From assembly GCF_001427985.1 (NCBI RefSeq), contig NZ_LMSA01000002.1:846544-910543 (forward strand): a stretch of DNA of 64,000 nucleotides, given 5' to 3'. Under the pieces are notes generated by a model. The model was not told the DNA's origin, ran no database searches, and saw only the letters and a list, made by a program, of their open reading frames with translations. The stretch comes from Knoellia sp. Soil729. GTDB lineage: Bacteria; Actinomycetota; Actinomycetes; Actinomycetales; Dermatophilaceae. The position numbers were made by a program, and so were the translations under genes. This document shows, in pieces, positions 61,428 to 64,000 of this stretch. How positions within the stretch are numbered: the stretch's first letter is position 1; each line of letters starts with the position of its first letter.

Positions 61428-62666
61428 TCAGCGCCTCCGGAAGCGGCTGGCGGAGAACGGCTCGAGCGCCGGCACCGTCACGCCGCTGACGATCAGCTCC
61501 GTGAGCGCAGCTGCCGTGCCAGGTGCCAGCGTCACGCCGAGCATGCCGTGGCCCGTTGCGACGTAGGTGTTCTCGAGCCGACCGAGCCGACCGATGATCG
61601 GCAGTCCGTCGGGTGTCATGGGTCGCATCCCCGCACGCGGAGCCGTCGTCGCCACCTCCGGCGGCCAGTGGCGGAAGTAGGCAGCAGGCCCCCGCCGGAT
61701 TGCGGCGACCCGCACCTCGTCGACACTCTCGTCCAGGCCGCCGAGCTCCATCGTGCCTGCCAGCCGAAGGCGCCCGTCGAGCGGCGTGACGGCCACCTTG
61801 GCCTCCGACAGGCTCACAGCGCTCCGCAGCGGCAGAGGCGAGGCGTCGACGGAGTAGCCCTTGCCCGACCACACCGGCAGCGGCTCACCGAAGAGGCGCG
61901 ACAGCGGCCCCGTCCACGCCCCCGCGGCCAGCACGAAGGACTCACCCTCGAAGCGGCGTCCACGCGACGCGATGCCCGTCACCCGATCGCCGCTCAGGAC
62001 GACCTCGTCGATGGGCGCGTCCTGGACGACCTCGACGCCGAGGGAGGCCAGTCGCGCGCGGAGCGCAGCCATCAGGGCACCCGGGTCGACGAAGCGTTCG
62101 TTCGGGAAGTGGATGCCGCCCCGGACCGCCTCGGAGAGCAGCGGCTCCTGGTCCCGCACCGCGTCCCCGACGAGAACACGCGACGCCACGCCGTGCGCAC
62201 CCACCAGCTCCAGATCCTCGGCGTAGTGCTCGAGACGGGACTCGTCGAGGAAGGCCAGCAGCAGCCCGGTGTGGTGCATCTCGAAGTCGAGCCCGTCGGA
62301 GTGGTACTCGTCGAGCATTTCCATGCTCCCGGCCGCCAACCGGAGGTGCGCCTCGAAACCTCGGCGGTAGTCGCGCGCGTTCGAGTGCCGCGCCATGCCG
62401 AGCAGGAACCGGACGAACTCGGGGCGCACGGACGGCCGGATCGAGAGCGGACTGTCCCGACGGAGCATCCACCTGAGCGTCGACAGCACCATGCCGGGCG
62501 CTGGCACCGGCCCCGAGACGGACGGCACCACCCAGCCGGCATTGACGTCGGAGGCGCCCTGACCCGGCGTCCGCGCATCCACCACGCACACCGAGCGACC
62601 CTCGCGAGCGAGGCGGTACGCAGTGGTCAGGCCGATGATGCCGCCACCGATCACGATTGTGCTCAC
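61428..62666 (-). CDS. FAD-dependent D-amino-acid dehydrogenase-like oxidoreductase (DadA family)
   Basis: 412-residue flavoprotein of the DAO superfamily. The FAD-binding GxGxxG is at the very N-terminus (IVIGGGIIGLTTAYRLA), with the ribose Asp in VCVVDA; PNERFVDPGALMAALRARL, FVLAAGAWTGPLSRLFG and the C-terminal TPDGLPIIGRL, YVATGHGMLGVTLAPGTAAAL are DadA-like. It should oxidise D-amino acids (or a related amine) at the membrane, passing electrons to quinone. GTG 62666 is the start (MSTIVIGGG). Single gene after tRNA-Gly. Confidence 0.92.
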   Translation of the reverse strand: MSTIVIGGGIIGLTTAYRLAREGRSVCVVDARTPGQGASDVNAGWVVPSVSGPVPAPGMVLSTLRWMLRRDSPLSIRPSVRPEFVRFLLGMARHSNARDYRRGFEAHLRLAAGSMEMLDEYHSDGLDFEMHHTGLLLAFLDESRLEHYAEDLELVGAHGVASRVLVGDAVRDQEPLLSEAVRGGIHFPNERFVDPGALMAALRARLASLGVEVVQDAPIDEVVLSGDRVTGIASRGRRFEGESFVLAAGAWTGPLSRLFGEPLPVWSGKGYSVDASPLPLRSAVSLSEAKVAVTPLDGRLRLAGTMELGGLDESVDEVRVAAIRRGPAAYFRHWPPEVATTAPRAGMRPMTPDGLPIIGRLGRLENTYVATGHGMLGVTLAPGTAAALTELIVSGVTVPALEPFSASRFRRR

Positions 62667-62774
62667 GCCTCACCCTTTCAAACACCCGGTATGCCGCGTC
62701 GCCCCGTCCCGAGGACCTCGCGCGAGTCCGCGGTCTCCGGTTCGGGGTGCCCACGGGAACCACGCTCCAGCGTC

Positions 62775-63557
62775 TCAGGGCACCACCCGCTCGGCGACCC
62801 CCGCGAACTTGCGGACCCGGCCCGAGCCCAACCAGTGGGCCCACAGTCGGTGACTTGAGATCAGTCCCGCAACCACGTCCTCCTCACCAGCGGCCCTGAC
62901 CTCCGCTTCCACCCCGATATACGCCCCAACCAATGCATCCACCGTCCTGCGATGCGTGGCGCTCCGGTCCGAAAGCCAACGCAACCGCAGGCCGAGGCTG
63001 GCCAGGTCGGACTGGAGGTCGGAGAAGGTGGTGAGCCACACAGTGTCCGCGTCCGGCATCGCAGCGCGCTCCGCGGCGCTGAGGGGCCGACCCGCCTCGA
63101 CCGTGAACACGAACCGACCGCCGAGCGACAGCGCCGCAGCGACCTCGGCCAACAACCCACGCTTGTCCCGGAACGCCAGCAGGGTCTCGAGGAGCATCAC
63201 GACGTCGAAGTTCCCAGGCGGCAATGGTGGCACCGTGGCCACGTCGAAGCGCGCCTCCACACCCTGATCCGCAGCACGCAGTCGAGCCCCAGCGACGGCG
63301 TCAGGATCAGCGTCGACTCCCAAGTAGTCGCAACCGAGCTGGCGCGCAACGAGGAGCCCCGGTCCACCCACACCACAACACAGGTCGAGCACCCTCACGC
63401 CGTCGCGGACCCCGGCGCGCTCGGCGAGCCAGAGGATCTCCGTGGCGCTGACGAAGCTCTCCTGACCGACGAACTCCCCCGGTGGGAAGGCCGACTTCCG
63501 CGCCTGCCAGAGGAGCCGGTCGACGAGCGGCCACGTGGCGACCTCGGTGACGCTCAC
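62775..63557 (-). CDS. Class I SAM-dependent methyltransferase
   Basis: 260-residue Rossmann methyltransferase. Motif I is VRVLDLCCGVGGPGLLVA, the acidic ribose-binding residue follows in YLGVDADPDAVAGA, and motif IV is NFDVVMLLETLLAF. The C-terminal third is helical. The GTG at 63557 overlaps the upstream phosphatase-superfamily gene by four bases (GTGA), so the two genes form an operon. Small-molecule methyltransferase (ubiE/phosphoethanolamine-type) is the broad class; the acceptor is unknown. Confidence 0.88.
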   Translation of the reverse strand: MSVTEVATWPLVDRLLWQARKSAFPPGEFVGQESFVSATEILWLAERAGVRDGVRVLDLCCGVGGPGLLVARQLGCDYLGVDADPDAVAGARLRAADQGVEARFDVATVPPLPPGNFDVVMLLETLLAFRDKRGLLAEVAAALSLGGRFVFTVEAGRPLSAAERAAMPDADTVWLTTFSDLQSDLASLGLRLRWLSDRSATHRRTVDALVGAYIGVEAEVRAAGEEDVVAGLISSHRLWAHWLGSGRVRKFAGVAERVVP

Positions 63558-64000
63558 GGCGCACCACTGCCAAAGGCGCCCAGGAAGCGGTCACGGAAGG
63601 CGCTCATCGGCCACACCGCAGACCCCTGCTCCGGTCGCAGCCCAGGGGCCCATCCCCACCCCGAGACCCGATCGATGACCTTGGGGTCGCGGCTGATGAC
63701 ACTGATCGGCACGTCCCTGTTGCCCCCGAACCCACTGACGATGGTCGCCGGCTGGTGGTCCCCCACGACGACGAGCACGAGGTCGTCGCTGGCCTGGTTC
63801 TCGACGAACGACAGCACGCTCGTGAGCGAGTACTCGATCGACGACCGGTATGCCGCCGGCACGTTGGCGCGGTCGCCCCACAGGGCGGCAGCGCTTACCG
63901 CCTTGCTCTCCACCTCCCGATAGATCGACCCGTCTCCGAGGACGCTCGGGTCGACCATCGTCGGCAACGGCGCCCACGGGCCATGGCTCGAGGTCAGCTC
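63554..64000 (-). CDS. Alkaline phosphatase/sulfatase-superfamily membrane protein, C-terminal part (5' end outside window)
   Basis: 149 residues of the C-terminus are visible; the frame continues to the window edge. ELTSSHGPWAPLPTM at the start of the visible part, SIEYSLTSVLSFVENQASDDLVLVVVGDHQPATI with the metal-ligand GDHQP, DVPISVISRDPKVIDRVSGWGW and SAFRDRFLGAFG resemble an actinobacterial family of membrane proteins with an extracytoplasmic sulfatase/phosphoglycerol-transferase-like domain. The membrane part would lie upstream and is not seen. Coupled to the methyltransferase gene by a four-base overlap. Confidence 0.8.
   Translation of the reverse strand, partial: ELTSSHGPWAPLPTMVDPSVLGDGSIYREVESKAVSAAALWGDRANVPAAYRSSIEYSLTSVLSFVENQASDDLVLVVVGDHQPATIVSGFGGNRDVPISVISRDPKVIDRVSGWGWAPGLRPEQGSAVWPMSAFRDRFLGAFGSGAP

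Overview
The window is high-GC (about 70% by eye) actinobacterial chromosome. GTP-dependent PEP carboxykinase, an F420-type (LLM) oxidoreductase, a Dcd of the actinobacterial bifunctional type, a DUF222-HNH gene, frequent GTG starts and 4-base start/stop overlaps all fit this. Gene content and protein style suggest the Intrasporangiaceae (Janibacter/Tetrasphaera/Phycicoccus-like), but that is inference. Four tRNA genes are present. There is no rRNA, CRISPR array, insertion sequence or convincing prophage.

Layout. 1-5.7 kb: gnd (partial), gluconate kinase and larC in one tight operon, a sugar isomerase-like gene and an orphan lysozyme fused to a second domain. 5.8-9.4 kb: pckG behind two palindromic operator candidates, then a minus-strand acyltransferase/SDR pair. 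9.5-12.3 kb: a frameshifted DUF2383 remnant, tRNA-Arg, a secreted SGNH hydrolase and a TetR regulator. 12.3-17.8 kb: a beta-oxidation operon (thiolase, FadB-type multifunctional enzyme, CoA transferase, acyl-CoA dehydrogenase). 17.9-24.2 kb: a protein with four cold-shock domains, a two-component system with a direct-repeat array in front, tRNA-Ser, Ogt, an LCP ligase and CspA. 24.5-31.7 kb: a fructan-use regulon (universal stress protein, FrcACB-like importer, LacI regulator, secreted GH32) tied together by three copies of one LacI-type operator. 42.4-64 kb: cysK-cysE, an F420 oxidoreductase, a very long Fe-S oxidoreductase, an HNH gene, an osmoprotectant importer, a Ugp-like importer, an MFS exporter, dcd, DedA, tRNA-Gly, a DadA-like oxidase, a methyltransferase and a partial phosphatase-superfamily protein.

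The most unusual part is 32.4-42.4 kb. A minus-strand operon encodes a Nal1-type trypsin-like protease, an APH-fold kinase, a HopA1-family protein and a LanC-like cyclase, the last three translationally coupled. Kinase plus HopA1 is the dehydration pair of class V lanthipeptides and thioviridamide-type RiPPs, and LanC proteins close thioether rings. There is no small precursor gene. Instead the protease carries a tail (residues 348-418) in which nine cysteines alternate strictly with eight Thr-Arg dipeptides. I propose the protease is itself the substrate and that its tail is stitched by methyllanthionine bridges. Divergently, a second operon encodes an S8 subtilase with five exact WGQGIG repeats, an ECF sigma factor, a small beta-domain protein and a TPR-CHAT caspase-like protease. 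Three unrelated protease folds, their own sigma factor and a thioether-forming machinery in 10 kb look like a regulated proteolytic or conflict system.

Across the window the 8-mer GTATGCCG occurs about 41 times on the two strands, against 2-3 expected from base composition, in coding and non-coding DNA alike.
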